Assembly: GCF_019457905.1 (NCBI RefSeq)
Contig: NZ_JAHZSV010000032.1
Span: forward strand, 1 to 60,592
DNA length: 60,592 bases
Source: Flagellimonas abyssi
GTDB lineage: Bacteria; Bacteroidota; Bacteroidia; Flavobacteriales; Flavobacteriaceae
Direction: 5' to 3'
Below the pieces are notes generated by a model, which saw nothing but the letters and a program-made list of their open reading frames with translations, did not search any database and was not told the DNA's origin. This document shows, in pieces, positions 8,242-17,506 of this stretch. The translations under genes were made by a program, and so were the position numbers. Positions within the stretch are counted from its first letter, which is position 1. Each line of letters starts with the position of its first letter.

Positions 8242-10041
8242 TTAAAATTGGAGCTCTAAAGGAAGTTTTATTTCCACACGGAAACCTTCTGCTTTGTCCA
8301 TTAGTTCTATAGAGCCTTTAGTGTTCTTTAAATGATTTATTATATCAATCCTACTGCTTGTGATCTTGATTCCGTAGGAGTCTTTTGTCTTTTTCTCTTC
8401 CCTATTTTGTACAGATCTTCCGACCCCATCATCTTCCACTATGTATTTTAACATTGTCCCGTCTTTTGCGATTCTAATATCAATATTTCCCCCTCCTTTT
8501 TTAGGGGCAATGCCGTGCCAGATGCTATTTTCAATAAAGGGTTGTAAAATGAGCGGGGGAACTAGGACATTGTCCGGTTCCAAACTGTTGTCCATAGAGA
8601 CATGGTACTTTAACTTATTATCGAACCTTAAGCCTTCGATCTGCATGTAGAGTTTCATTAATTCAATGTCCTCCTCAAGTGTTATCCATTTTTTTTCCGA
8701 ATTTTCAAGTATGGACCTTGTCAATTTGGAAAACTTGACCAAATAGTCATCTGCCTGCTCAATGTCGTTTTTTGATATAAAATCGCTGATAGAGTTCAAG
8801 GAGTTAAAAATAAAATGGGGGTTCATTTGAGAACGGAGCGCCTTCAACTCGGTCTCGGCCACTTTTGCATTGAATTCGGCCAGTTTTCTCTTTTCCAACG
8901 CATCCCTTCTCCTTTTGTACAGCAAATATCCCATGATTGAGAAGATTAACAAAAGTATGGCCCCGATCAGGTATCCGTTCTTCACCAGTTGTTGCCTTTT
9001 GATTTCCTCCTGCGCCACCGCTTGTTGGCGCTCCATTTTAAACTGCATCTCTTTTCGGGTCAATTCCGATTTTTTTTCCTCGTTCACTACACTGTCCCGT
9101 AATTGAACATGTTTTTTGAAGGCATCGAGCGCCTCAGGTAATTTTCTGTTATGCTCATAGACTTCGCTGAGGACTTCCCAAGAGTCGGATTGCCACTCCA
9201 CGGCATCAATTTCCTTTGAAAGAGCCAATGCTTTATTTGCATTTGTTTCGGCCAGATCATAATCATTGAACAAAAGGTATATCTTACCTATACTGTTCAA
9301 AGCTGAGGCCTCAATGTATTTATTGTTCATTTGCTCGGCTAATTCGGCAGCTTCCAAATAAAGGGAAAGCGCTTTTTCGTTTTCATCAAGTTTTTTATAG
9401 GCCAGAGCAAGATTGTTTGTGATTGCAGCTATAAATAGATCGTTCTCTTCAATTTTGGACAGGGACAATGCCTTTTCCAAATAGGAAACCCCTTTTTCGA
9501 ACCTTTCGGTGTCGTTGTAGATTATGGCGATGTTGGAAAGTGCCTTGATCTCATCCGCCCTATTTCCCATTTCCTGTGATGTGGTGAGATAGGAATGATA
9601 ATTTTCTAAGGCCAGATCATATTCTTTTAGATCTGCGTGTATATTTCCGATGTTGCTCAACAAGCTTGACTGTAGTTGTCGGTCGGTAATTTTGTGACTA
9701 AGGGCCAGCGCTTTTTGGTATTCATCGAGAGCTTTGATATTATCTCCAAGAACATAATGTAGGTTGCCCATTTGACGATGGGACAAGGCTTCGCCCAATG
9801 TCCAATCGGTTTTTTTGGAAATGGATATTGCCTCTTCCATAAGTGGAATGGCCTCATTGGGGTCGGAATAAGTTAATTTGTTGGCCAGCTCAATTAGTAG
9901 TCCTGCCCGGATTGTATCCATTGTGGAATGTCCCTTCAATTCATTTTTTAGAGAATCGACTTCATGTCCTTGTGCTTGAACTCCAAAAGGTATTAAGAGA
10001 ATAAAGAATAAGAAGAATGCAATTTTGTTTGGTTGATGCAT
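8242..10041 (-). CDS. TPR-containing LytS-type sensor histidine kinase
   Basis: A 599-residue protein. A signal peptide (MHQPNKIAFFLFFILLIPFGVQAQ) is followed by about seven tetratricopeptide repeats (residues 40-320), for example ALSHRQMGNLHYVLGD, SLLSNIGNIHADLKEYDLA and SALNSIGKIYLLFNDYDLA. A single transmembrane helix lies near 345-365 (YLIGAILLLIFSIMGYLLYK), then a short coiled coil and a His_kinase domain (PF06580) with the phospho-acceptor in LRSQMNPHFIFNSLNS near residue 400. The ATPase domain shows ENSIWHGIAPK and VEDDGVGRS. The topology puts the TPR sensor in the periplasm. It pairs with the LytTR regulator immediately downstream. The gene is divergent from the 10231 lipoprotein, leaving about 190 bases for both promoters. 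Confidence 0.9.
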   Translation of the reverse strand: MHQPNKIAFFLFFILLIPFGVQAQGHEVDSLKNELKGHSTMDTIRAGLLIELANKLTYSDPNEAIPLMEEAISISKKTDWTLGEALSHRQMGNLHYVLGDNIKALDEYQKALALSHKITDRQLQSSLLSNIGNIHADLKEYDLALENYHSYLTTSQEMGNRADEIKALSNIAIIYNDTERFEKGVSYLEKALSLSKIEENDLFIAAITNNLALAYKKLDENEKALSLYLEAAELAEQMNNKYIEASALNSIGKIYLLFNDYDLAETNANKALALSKEIDAVEWQSDSWEVLSEVYEHNRKLPEALDAFKKHVQLRDSVVNEEKKSELTRKEMQFKMERQQAVAQEEIKRQQLVKNGYLIGAILLLIFSIMGYLLYKRRRDALEKRKLAEFNAKVAETELKALRSQMNPHFIFNSLNSISDFISKNDIEQADDYLVKFSKLTRSILENSEKKWITLEEDIELMKLYMQIEGLRFDNKLKYHVSMDNSLEPDNVLVPPLILQPFIENSIWHGIAPKKGGGNIDIRIAKDGTMLKYIVEDDGVGRSVQNREEKKTKDSYGIKITSSRIDIINHLKNTKGSIELMDKAEGFRVEIKLPLELQF

Positions 10042-10230
10042 GTAATGAGGTTAGTTGAAATCAAATTTAAGCCATTTGTTACATTAATCCGCTGTTATGC
10101 CATGTTTTACGGATATTAAAAAAATGGTAACGGAAAAATTAAAAATATGCACGTTAAATAAATGGTCTTGGCATGGTGACTTGGTTCTATATAGTTTAGA
10201 GCTAGCTATATCATCAAACCATTGACTATA

Positions 10231-10770
10231 ATGAAGCATATGTTTTCAATTTTTCTGTACCTCCCCATGATTTTCCTTGTCGTTAGTTGCAGTTCAGATG
10301 ATGGAAATTCTTCAGAGGAAGGCAATAAGAACGAGGTTCAGGGCACTATACGACTATCGGGAGAGGAAACCCCGCAACTTGGTGAGTCGTTGAAAGTTGG
10401 CAATATCGAAGTAGCCAATGCCACTCTTTCCGGTACGGACAAATCGGTAATATTATTGTCCGAGAACATTACTGTAGTTGATAACGAATTTGTGTACAGC
10501 GATGATCGGAATGGATTTGTGATTGTAGCAGCGGATTTTTCCGCAGGAGGTTCTCCCGATGTGGACAAGACCGTTTCCATGACCATTGTGAGGAACGGAG
10601 AGGAGTTTAGACATGCCTGTACCTCGCCCTATCTCAGTTTTTTTACGGATTGCGGAGAAGGGTTCGCTGTGGATTTTGAAGGAAAAAAGGTCACTTTTGA
10701 AAATACGACAGTAATCAATACTGAAGATGAAGCCATACTTACCTTGGATGGTACCGTAACATGGGAGTAA
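10231..10770 (+). CDS. hypothetical surface lipoprotein
   Basis: The ATG at 10231 gives 179 residues (the reading frame also contains a TTG at 10222, not favoured). The lipoprotein signal MKHMFSIFLYLPMIFLVVSC is followed by SSDDGN, the Ser-Asp-Asp type of export signal that sends Bacteroidota lipoproteins to the cell surface. The rest is beta-rich and acidic, with two cysteines (HACTSP, FTDCGEG) close enough to form a disulfide. I recognise no family. It is the first gene of a same-strand run of five and lies 23 bases before the first of four secreted paralogues, so it probably belongs to the same unit. The function is unknown. Confidence 0.75.
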   Translation: MKHMFSIFLYLPMIFLVVSCSSDDGNSSEEGNKNEVQGTIRLSGEETPQLGESLKVGNIEVANATLSGTDKSVILLSENITVVDNEFVYSDDRNGFVIVAADFSAGGSPDVDKTVSMTIVRNGEEFRHACTSPYLSFFTDCGEGFAVDFEGKKVTFENTTVINTEDEAILTLDGTVTWE

Positions 10771-10793
10771 AATTCACACTATTCAGGAGCAGG

Positions 10794-11777
10794 ATGAAAT
10801 TCATGACGGTTATATGTTTATTCCTGGGTTTGGTGTCCCAAGCTTTTGCACAGACAAAAAGTTCTATTGTTTACGCACCACCTTCTGATGATTTTGTTTC
10901 CATCGAGCTCCAAGAATTTAAGGGACTTCCACGGCTGGGCGTTATGGACAACTATGGCGACCGGAATATAAACCCAAGGGGAGGCGTGCGTGTGGGCAGG
11001 AACTCGGCACAGCTTGAAAAAAGCAAAATGGTGACCGATGGCAGAAATGCTTTTTCCCTACTGGTCAGTTTAAAATATGTAAAGCCATTTATGAATGATC
11101 TGGACAAGCAAAGTTTGACGACAGTAAAAGGCAATATGTCTAAAACAGAGGCTAATTCCGCTTTTTTACAGCGATTTTTATTGAGCCAAGTAGCTCCAAA
11201 CTTATGCTTGAACGAAGATTGCAGAAATGCAGGCCGCGGCAACAATGAATTTGAGAGACTCCGAAACTACAAGACTTTTATAGACAAATTTTTAGAACCG
11301 CTTCTAAAGTGGAGCCAGCAGGTTTTTATGAACGGAGAATGGTTGATCTATCATGTTTCCACTCTTAACATTGGCAGTAATTATGACTTTGATAGGGGAG
11401 GTTATTGGGTATATCACTCCTTGGTACTCAATGATATTTTTCCAATGCGGCAAGGTGTGATGAAACAGGTGGTATTTGAACCTTCAAGTTCTTATGAACA
11501 AGCACTTGTAAATAAGTTGGAAAACCCTAAGAGCGTTCCGTTTTTTCTACAAATGGAAGCACAAACGGCCGAAGGTTTAAAAAAAGAGGGAAACAATCGA
11601 TTATATCTGGTCAAAAAAATCAAGTTGAGACCTTTGAATAAAGAGTTGGAAGATTCAATAGGGCCTATCAAGTTCGGATACAGCCATGAAACTCCAGACG
11701 TGGAAATTTATACGGACCAAAGATTGACTGAGCATTACAAGACACTTTACATGAACGACCTTATTCTTAAAAATTAA
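10794..11777 (+). CDS. secreted paralogue 1 of a four-gene tandem family (DUF4852-like), unknown function
   Basis: The start at 10794 gives a clean signal peptide (MKFMTVICLFLGLVSQAFAQ) and 327 residues; an in-frame start at 10761 would add 11 non-signal residues. The mature part opens APPSDDFVSIELQEFKGLPR. It shares several blocks with the three genes downstream: an F-x-(S/D)I-x-(L/I)Q-x-x-KGLPR-x-G opening, a middle R-x-Y-x-x-F helix with a following WS motif, a YDFDRGGYW block near residue 210 and a closing strand pair ending in a charged tail. I recall a domain of unknown function named DUF4852 with similar features, but cannot confirm it. It has two cysteines in CLNEDC. Function unknown; periplasmic or extracellular. 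Confidence 0.72.
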   Translation: MKFMTVICLFLGLVSQAFAQTKSSIVYAPPSDDFVSIELQEFKGLPRLGVMDNYGDRNINPRGGVRVGRNSAQLEKSKMVTDGRNAFSLLVSLKYVKPFMNDLDKQSLTTVKGNMSKTEANSAFLQRFLLSQVAPNLCLNEDCRNAGRGNNEFERLRNYKTFIDKFLEPLLKWSQQVFMNGEWLIYHVSTLNIGSNYDFDRGGYWVYHSLVLNDIFPMRQGVMKQVVFEPSSSYEQALVNKLENPKSVPFFLQMEAQTAEGLKKEGNNRLYLVKKIKLRPLNKELEDSIGPIKFGYSHETPDVEIYTDQRLTEHYKTLYMNDLILKN

Positions 11778-11780
11778 TGT

Positions 11781-12812
11781 ATGAAACCACGTATATGGAT
11801 TGTTTTTTTGCTTTTGATACAAATAGTCGTACACGGACAGTCACAAGAAATAGTGTTTGTGCCACCTTCATTTGATTTTATATCCCTTTCCTTACAGACG
11901 CACGAGGGCAAGCTTCGTTTTGGTAATCAAGACGAATACTTCCAGAAGTCGGATGGAACCTATATCAGCTCAAGGGATGATGGTTATTTTGAAATGGACA
12001 GACGCTCCAGTCATAACAGGGCAAGCAGGCATGCTTTTGTGGAGCTCCTTAAAATGAGGTTTAAAAAAGAGATGTTCAGTGCGATGGACAGGAACTATTT
12101 TACCGAACAAAAGCAAAATATGTACGAAGAGGAAATGAAGTCCCATACCGCCCAATTGCATGTACTGAACCTGGCCAATGCCCTCTGCAACAAAACACAA
12201 TCCAATCGCTTGTTTTGCAACCCAAAAGAGGAGGACTGTGCCTCTGTTTTTCCAAAAGATGGGTATTATAACGAACCGAGGAACATTAAAGGTTGGGGTG
12301 GTAGAAGTGCTTCGGAATTTCAAAAATTAAGGGCATACACCACATTTGTTGAAGAGTTGTTTCCATCCGTGGAACAATGGGCGGATACTTTGTATCCGGA
12401 TAACACATTGGAAGGGTATTATGTGGTAAAGACGCAATTGGGACAATATGACTTTAAAGCTGGGGGATATTGGCTTCACACCCATCAATTCCATAACCAA
12501 GGCTTTTTGTTATCGTGGCATGATCTACAACCCGCCAATTCCTTCGAACGTAAATTAATGCACCCCAATGGTTCCTCCCTATTATTAAAAATGGTACCCG
12601 AAAAAGCAGAGGCCTTTTCTGAAAAGAACCAACAAATTTTTCTAACCTTCAAGGTCTCTGTATCCCTAAATGGTTTGGAAAATTATCGAGCCGACCAGCT
12701 CAAAACCACCTTTGTCTTGGACAGCCCTATAATTACAATATACTCCGATGACTCCCTCACAAGGAAAGTGGCCGAAATGGATATTGGTTCGGTGGAAATT
12801 AAAACAAGATAA
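11781..12812 (+). CDS. secreted paralogue 2 of the tandem family, unknown function
   Basis: 343 residues with signal peptide MKPRIWIVFLLLIQIVVHGQ. It starts 3 bases after the stop of paralogue 1, so translation is probably coupled. The mature start VPPSFDFISLSLQTHEGK matches paralogue 1 (APPSDDFVSIELQEFKG). Shared blocks are WGGRSASEFQKLRAYTTF, the W near VEQWADTLYP and YDFKAGGYW. It is more Cys-rich than paralogue 1 (NALC, LFC, EEDC). It lacks the amphipathic helix and low-complexity linker seen in paralogues 3 and 4. No enzyme motif is recognised. Confidence 0.72.
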   Translation: MKPRIWIVFLLLIQIVVHGQSQEIVFVPPSFDFISLSLQTHEGKLRFGNQDEYFQKSDGTYISSRDDGYFEMDRRSSHNRASRHAFVELLKMRFKKEMFSAMDRNYFTEQKQNMYEEEMKSHTAQLHVLNLANALCNKTQSNRLFCNPKEEDCASVFPKDGYYNEPRNIKGWGGRSASEFQKLRAYTTFVEELFPSVEQWADTLYPDNTLEGYYVVKTQLGQYDFKAGGYWLHTHQFHNQGFLLSWHDLQPANSFERKLMHPNGSSLLLKMVPEKAEAFSEKNQQIFLTFKVSVSLNGLENYRADQLKTTFVLDSPIITIYSDDSLTRKVAEMDIGSVEIKTR

Positions 12813-12821
12813 TTCGCAGAT

Positions 12822-13982
12822 ATGAAAGGATTAAGAATACATATGATTCTGGTAATGGGACTTGGTTGCATGATAATGCCCATATCCCTACAAGGTCAGT
12901 TTTTAAAAAAGCTGAAGAAAAAGGTAGAGGACAAGATCGTCAATAAAGCCAGTGAAAAAACCGATGAACTTTTAAATGGAGAAGGTGCCGGGAATGATTT
13001 GGGCAATGTCAAAAATACCAAGGAGACAGATAACGGCACTATTGGGGATAATGCATCGGCCAATGGCTCAAAGCCCACTATCCAAGACAATAATATTATC
13101 ACCCATAAAGCCCCGAACAAGGACTTTATTGATATTGTGATACAGTCTCACAAGGGATTGCCCAGATACGGGGACGTCCATTATTTGAGAGGTAAGATGG
13201 CATCCACCAATAGCAAAGCCTATAAAGCTTTACTGGAGCTTAAATATATGAAGGAATTATTGGGGCAGATGGACAAATCCAAGTTGACAACGTACAACTA
13301 TGCGCAAGATGATACAAAGACCAAGTATTCCAATAAAGCACAACACCATTTGTTGATGCTCGGTAAGGATGTGCTTTCCGATAAACGCCTACAAGAATAC
13401 TTTTGTGATGCCGAGGCCCAAACGCCTTGTAACTTCTACAATACCGCCGGAGAAAGAAGCTTGGTGCCCAGTTGGGGAGGTACAAGAAACAACGAATTTG
13501 CCCAAAACCGGAGCTATACGGCATTCATTCAGAACCATCTTGAAGCATTGGAAGCATGGAGCAATACGTTTTTCCCCAATGATGAGCAAATCGCCTATTT
13601 TGTTGCGCGGGGCGCGGTCAACGGAAAGTATGATTTTAAGAATAAGGGGTATTGGATACGAAACATATTTTCCATCGGGGGTGATTTTATGTTGCACAAT
13701 ACCAACTTTATGCCCTATACCGAAAATGAGAAAACTTTAAGGCACAGTTCCAAAAGTCTCTTCCTACCGGTAGAACCTTCAAAAGCAAAAGAGTATGCCC
13801 TTACCAATGTTTCTCCTGTTTTTGTGGCTTTTAAAGTGAAGGTCTTTCCAAAAATTATTGCACCGGACCAAATACAATGGGAATTCCAATTGGAAGATAG
13901 CACTGTGGAATTTTATAAGGATGGTCCCCTAAGTCAAAAATTAGGTGAGGTTGATATGAAAACTGTAACATTTAAGGATTAG
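12822..13982 (+). CDS. secreted paralogue 3 with amphipathic N-terminal helix and linker, unknown function
   Basis: 386 residues. After a signal peptide ending SLQGQ comes a strongly amphipathic Lys/Glu helix (FLKKLKKKVEDKIVNKASEK), then a Gly/Asn/Asp-rich linker (residues 55-95) and the family domain. The domain opens FIDIVIQSHKGLPRYG, continues with WGGTRNNEFAQNRSYTAF and EAWSNTFFPND, and has YDFKNKGYW near residue 270. The helix plus linker prefix is a separate module, also found on paralogue 4 but not on 1 and 2. In other Bacteroidota this helix type precedes unrelated secreted domains. It starts 9 bases after the previous stop. Function unknown. Confidence 0.72.
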   Translation: MKGLRIHMILVMGLGCMIMPISLQGQFLKKLKKKVEDKIVNKASEKTDELLNGEGAGNDLGNVKNTKETDNGTIGDNASANGSKPTIQDNNIITHKAPNKDFIDIVIQSHKGLPRYGDVHYLRGKMASTNSKAYKALLELKYMKELLGQMDKSKLTTYNYAQDDTKTKYSNKAQHHLLMLGKDVLSDKRLQEYFCDAEAQTPCNFYNTAGERSLVPSWGGTRNNEFAQNRSYTAFIQNHLEALEAWSNTFFPNDEQIAYFVARGAVNGKYDFKNKGYWIRNIFSIGGDFMLHNTNFMPYTENEKTLRHSSKSLFLPVEPSKAKEYALTNVSPVFVAFKVKVFPKIIAPDQIQWEFQLEDSTVEFYKDGPLSQKLGEVDMKTVTFKD

Positions 13983-13985
13983 AAG

Positions 13986-15242
13986 ATGAAAATTATTCGT
14001 TCCAAACAAATTCGATGGTTGATGCTGATGGCATTCATACTGGTAATGCCTCAGTGTACCAATGCGCAGTTTTTTAAAAAGTTGAAAAAGCAGGCCGAAG
14101 AAAAAATAATGAAAAAGGCCGATAAAAAAGTTGATGATCTATTTAAAGACAACAAGAAAAGCGAAGACCAAGAGGTAGGGCATCAATCTGGAAATATGAA
14201 CAATGGGAGCAAAGGGGAGAATGCACAAGAAGGGAACAAACCGGAAGAAAAAATCTTGTACGACCATTCGGATTACCTTGTGTACAAGTCGCCAAATCCT
14301 GCGGCCTTCAAGGATATAGTGATTCAAAGATTCAAAGGGCTTCCCAGGTTTGGGGCCATTGATTTTTATATGGACAGGGACAATCCAAAAAAAGTGGACC
14401 TCTCCAAAGATGCTGCGGACAAAAGAAACCTTACGGGTCTAGGATATGCAGGTTTTCAGCATTTGGTGCGTATTCATATGTTGAAAGAACATTTTAAGGT
14501 GATGGACAGAACTGCGCTCACCGTTCCTACCAAGGGGAAGATTATAGAAAAAGAGGCCAAATCCAGTTTGGCCCAAAAAGTATTAAAGGAATTTGCCTTT
14601 ACCATGGGTACGGATGCCCTTAAAAAGGAATACTTTATGAACGATTGGAGCGGAACCGGAAAAAGTGCTTTGGTGAGGGAATGGGGAGGCCATCAGGCTG
14701 ATGATTTTACCGAAAACGAACGATATGTCGATTTTGTGGAAAAGTATTTGGATGAAATATTGGAATGGAGTTCGGATTTTTTTTCTGATGGTTCACAGAA
14801 TTTTCAATTGGTGCATGCCATTAAGTTTTATGGTCAATACGATTTTGACAAAGGAGGGTTCTGGGTACAGCTTCCCATTAAACGACAGTCCATGGAAGTT
14901 TCGTCATTGGACTATTTTAGCGAGTTTTCTCCCAAAACAGCTTACGGGAACCAAATGGCCAACACCATGGCTCAAGTGGATTATATCAGTGGATATGTGC
15001 TGTTCAAAATGGACCCCGGCAAGGCTGAGGCCCTCATCAACGACAAAAGTGTACTTCTTCAACTCACCATGAAGGTTCGGTCGGTATTTAAAGCATTTGA
15101 AACAAGCAATCCATTTGTTTATGGAGCCGATTATACCTATCATTTCTTAGACCCGACCCTGGAATTGTACTCAGATGCATTGTTGACAAAGAAGATAGGC
15201 GAAATAGACTTGGAGAACTTGATTTACAAAGAACCTAATTGA
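13986..15242 (+). CDS. secreted paralogue 4 with amphipathic N-terminal helix and linker, unknown function
   Basis: 418 residues, beginning 3 bases after the stop of paralogue 3. The signal region ends TNAQ. The helix FFKKLKKQAEEKIMKKADKK and a charged low-complexity linker precede the family domain (FKDIVIQRFKGLPRFG, WGGHQADDFTENERYVDF, LEWSSDFFSD, YDFDKGGFW). It is the longest family member, with an extra insertion around the last third (the SSLDYFSEFSPK segment). A Cys at MPQC within the signal could be read as a lipobox, but cleavage after NAQ fits better. It is the last gene of the run; the convergent response-regulator gene follows after 42 bases. Confidence 0.72.
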   Translation: MKIIRSKQIRWLMLMAFILVMPQCTNAQFFKKLKKQAEEKIMKKADKKVDDLFKDNKKSEDQEVGHQSGNMNNGSKGENAQEGNKPEEKILYDHSDYLVYKSPNPAAFKDIVIQRFKGLPRFGAIDFYMDRDNPKKVDLSKDAADKRNLTGLGYAGFQHLVRIHMLKEHFKVMDRTALTVPTKGKIIEKEAKSSLAQKVLKEFAFTMGTDALKKEYFMNDWSGTGKSALVREWGGHQADDFTENERYVDFVEKYLDEILEWSSDFFSDGSQNFQLVHAIKFYGQYDFDKGGFWVQLPIKRQSMEVSSLDYFSEFSPKTAYGNQMANTMAQVDYISGYVLFKMDPGKAEALINDKSVLLQLTMKVRSVFKAFETSNPFVYGADYTYHFLDPTLELYSDALLTKKIGEIDLENLIYKEPN

Positions 15243-15284
15243 GTTAACTCCAGAAATACTTCAAAACCACGAAAGCACAATTAT

Positions 15285-15698
15285 TTACCATCTCTTGTTA
15301 TATACCTCGGTTAAGATTTCGGCCAATTTTTCTTCGAATACTGGTTTTACAACATATCCGGTTATTTCTTCAAAATTCTGAGCCCTTTTCAAGTCACTGG
15401 GGTCGTCGGAAGACGTTACCATAAATATATCCACACTTTGACTGGGAAGGGAAGGTTTCATTTTTTTAAATTCCGCTAAAAATCCCCATCCGTCCAAAAA
15501 GGGCATGTTTATATCCAATAGGATTACCTCGGGCAAGGGTACGTTTTCCTTTAGGCACATAGAAATGTATTCAATGGCCTGTTCCCCGTCCGTAAATGTA
15601 TTTATGGCAATTTCCTCTGATAGATTGCTCAATATCTTTTTGGTTACAAATAGATAGACTTCATCATCATCGACCAATAAAATTCTGGGTTTTTTCAT
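15285..15698 (-). CDS. single-domain response regulator (CheY-like)
   Basis: 137 residues made only of a receiver domain: acidic pair in ILLVDDDEVY (residues 5-14), phospho-acceptor Asp in VILLDINMPFLDGW near residue 61, Thr/Ser in MVTSSDD, and Lys in YVVKPVFEE. There is no output domain, so it should act by protein contact or in a phosphorelay, as is common for Bacteroidota CheY-like proteins. Its start overlaps the stop of the upstream histidine kinase by 4 bases, so the two are translationally coupled and almost certainly partners. Confidence 0.88.
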   Translation of the reverse strand: MKKPRILLVDDDEVYLFVTKKILSNLSEEIAINTFTDGEQAIEYISMCLKENVPLPEVILLDINMPFLDGWGFLAEFKKMKPSLPSQSVDIFMVTSSDDPSDLKRAQNFEEITGYVVKPVFEEKLAEILTEVYNKRW

Positions 15699-17506
15699 AT
15701 CCTTTTAAATGTAATTTTAAATGTTGTTCCTATACCTTCCTCACTTTCCACCTCCAATATGGCATCCATGACTTCCAATTGGGATTTTACTATAAAAAGC
15801 CCCATTCCCTTGCCGGATATATTCCGGTGGAACCTTTTGTAGAGTTTAAAAATGTTGTCTCCGTGCCTATCTAGATCAATGCCAAGACCATTGTCCTTTA
15901 CATAAAGTACTTTGTGGTCGTTTTCCCAACTGCTTTCAAAGATTATATGGGATGGGGCGTCTGGCTTTCTATACTTAATGGCATTGGACAGGAAATTCTG
16001 TAAAATGCTCTTCATATAAAATTTGGAAGATTTGATGGAATGCCATGCATCCAGCTTGTAAACGGTCTCAAAATCTTGAGCGTCATCATCCAAAAAGGTT
16101 TCCACAAAATCTTTCTCGACTTCTTGCAGCAATAAAAGGAGGTTTACATTTTCTACCTGTAATTCCTTATTGTTCAAAATGGAAATATAAGTGCTTACAT
16201 CCTCTGTAAGGGTACTGATGTTATTGGAAATGGTTTGCAATTTGGGAAACAGCTCCATAAAGGTTTGCTGATCTTTGGACTTGCTCAACAGATCTACAAT
16301 TATGGACATGCTGGTTACCGGTGCTTTTAGATTATGGGCCACAACATAGCTGAAATTTTCGAGTTGCCGGTTACGTACCTGAAGACGTTCATTGGAAAGC
16401 TTTACAAGCTCATTGGTTGATTTTAACTGGGCCTGACTGCTCAATAATTGTTTGTTTTTTTGTTGAAGTTGGGTAACAAAGTTCTTTTTTTCTCTCTGAG
16501 TTCGGGCATAGCCCAAAGCAATCAAGGTGATTACGATCAGGGTAAGGATGTTGAATAGAATAAGATTTTTTCTAATGGTCTGCAATCTACTTCTTATATA
16601 GTTTGGGGGTATTTCCTGAATTATGGCCCAATCGTTATCGGTGACAATCTCTGCCATATCGGTGTAGCGGTTCATTCCAACATCTTTTTCAAACCCCGTT
16701 CTTACATTTTGATGTACCCATAAACTGCCATTTTCCATAAAGAAGGTGTCTCTCGGAAAAATCAATTTTTTGAGTTCTAGTTTCTTTTTGATGACAGAGT
16801 CTACATGGCTCATGCTGGCCTGATGAGGTAAAACATTATCGGAAAGATTGGTGGTGATTATGTTTCTATTATTATCCAGTAGATAAAAATTGTCGCCGGA
16901 AATTCTGGTCTTAAGTAAATCAAAAATTTTGTTCATGTTAAAATTGATTACTGCCAGACCAACTTGGGCATTGTTGATGTCATATATAGGGGTCACTCCT
17001 CGTATAACTGGTTTATGTGGAGTTTCCAAGACACCATTTTCCCTGTTGAGTTCTATGGGCGAAACATATACTTGCCCCTTTCTTAAAGAAAGGCCTGCCT
17101 GAAAATAACCTCTGTCCACTTTATTTTGCAGGTACGCAGGTGCCATACTATCTTGGTTTACTTTCTCATACCTTACTACTTCATTACCATGAAGGTCTAT
17201 TAGGCGGAATTGTTCGTAAACATCCAGCCCCTGCATAGTTCTTATATAATTTTCTAAAAAATCGGGGTTTAATTGGTTTTTATTAGAGAAGGATGCTGGA
17301 AATGTAACACCCGACCAAAAAGAGGTAATATCTATCAAAACCATGCTTTGATCTATCAAGTTGTAGCTTTTGCTTAAGATATTCCGTTGCTGTATTTGTC
17401 CCATGTTGGTAATCAGCTCTTTTTTTTGGAGGTTTTCCCAAACAAGGGTAAATATTAAGAGGGGAATATAAAGCGCCGCGGATGTTTTGATAATCCTGTT
17501 CCACAT
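15695..17506 (-). CDS. membrane sensor histidine kinase with periplasmic Cache-like domain
   Basis: 603 residues from the ATG at 17506 (a TTG six codons upstream is possible). TM1 lies at about 7-25 (TSAALYIPLLIFTLVWE). A periplasmic region of about 280 residues follows with the look of a double-Cache sensor (FRLIDLHGNEVVRYEK, GVTPIYDINNAQVGLAVINF, NFYLLDNNRNIITTNLSD). TM2 is near residue 305-325, followed by a coiled coil and a HisKA-like box FSYVVAHNLKAPVTSM. The ATPase domain has NFLSNAIKYRKP, VKDNGLGIDL and GKGMGLFIVKSQLE. Cache domains bind small extracellular molecules; the ligand is unknown. It is cotranscribed with the CheY-like gene downstream. Confidence 0.87.
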   Translation of the reverse strand: MWNRIIKTSAALYIPLLIFTLVWENLQKKELITNMGQIQQRNILSKSYNLIDQSMVLIDITSFWSGVTFPASFSNKNQLNPDFLENYIRTMQGLDVYEQFRLIDLHGNEVVRYEKVNQDSMAPAYLQNKVDRGYFQAGLSLRKGQVYVSPIELNRENGVLETPHKPVIRGVTPIYDINNAQVGLAVINFNMNKIFDLLKTRISGDNFYLLDNNRNIITTNLSDNVLPHQASMSHVDSVIKKKLELKKLIFPRDTFFMENGSLWVHQNVRTGFEKDVGMNRYTDMAEIVTDNDWAIIQEIPPNYIRSRLQTIRKNLILFNILTLIVITLIALGYARTQREKKNFVTQLQQKNKQLLSSQAQLKSTNELVKLSNERLQVRNRQLENFSYVVAHNLKAPVTSMSIIVDLLSKSKDQQTFMELFPKLQTISNNISTLTEDVSTYISILNNKELQVENVNLLLLLQEVEKDFVETFLDDDAQDFETVYKLDAWHSIKSSKFYMKSILQNFLSNAIKYRKPDAPSHIIFESSWENDHKVLYVKDNGLGIDLDRHGDNIFKLYKRFHRNISGKGMGLFIVKSQLEVMDAILEVESEEGIGTTFKITFKRI

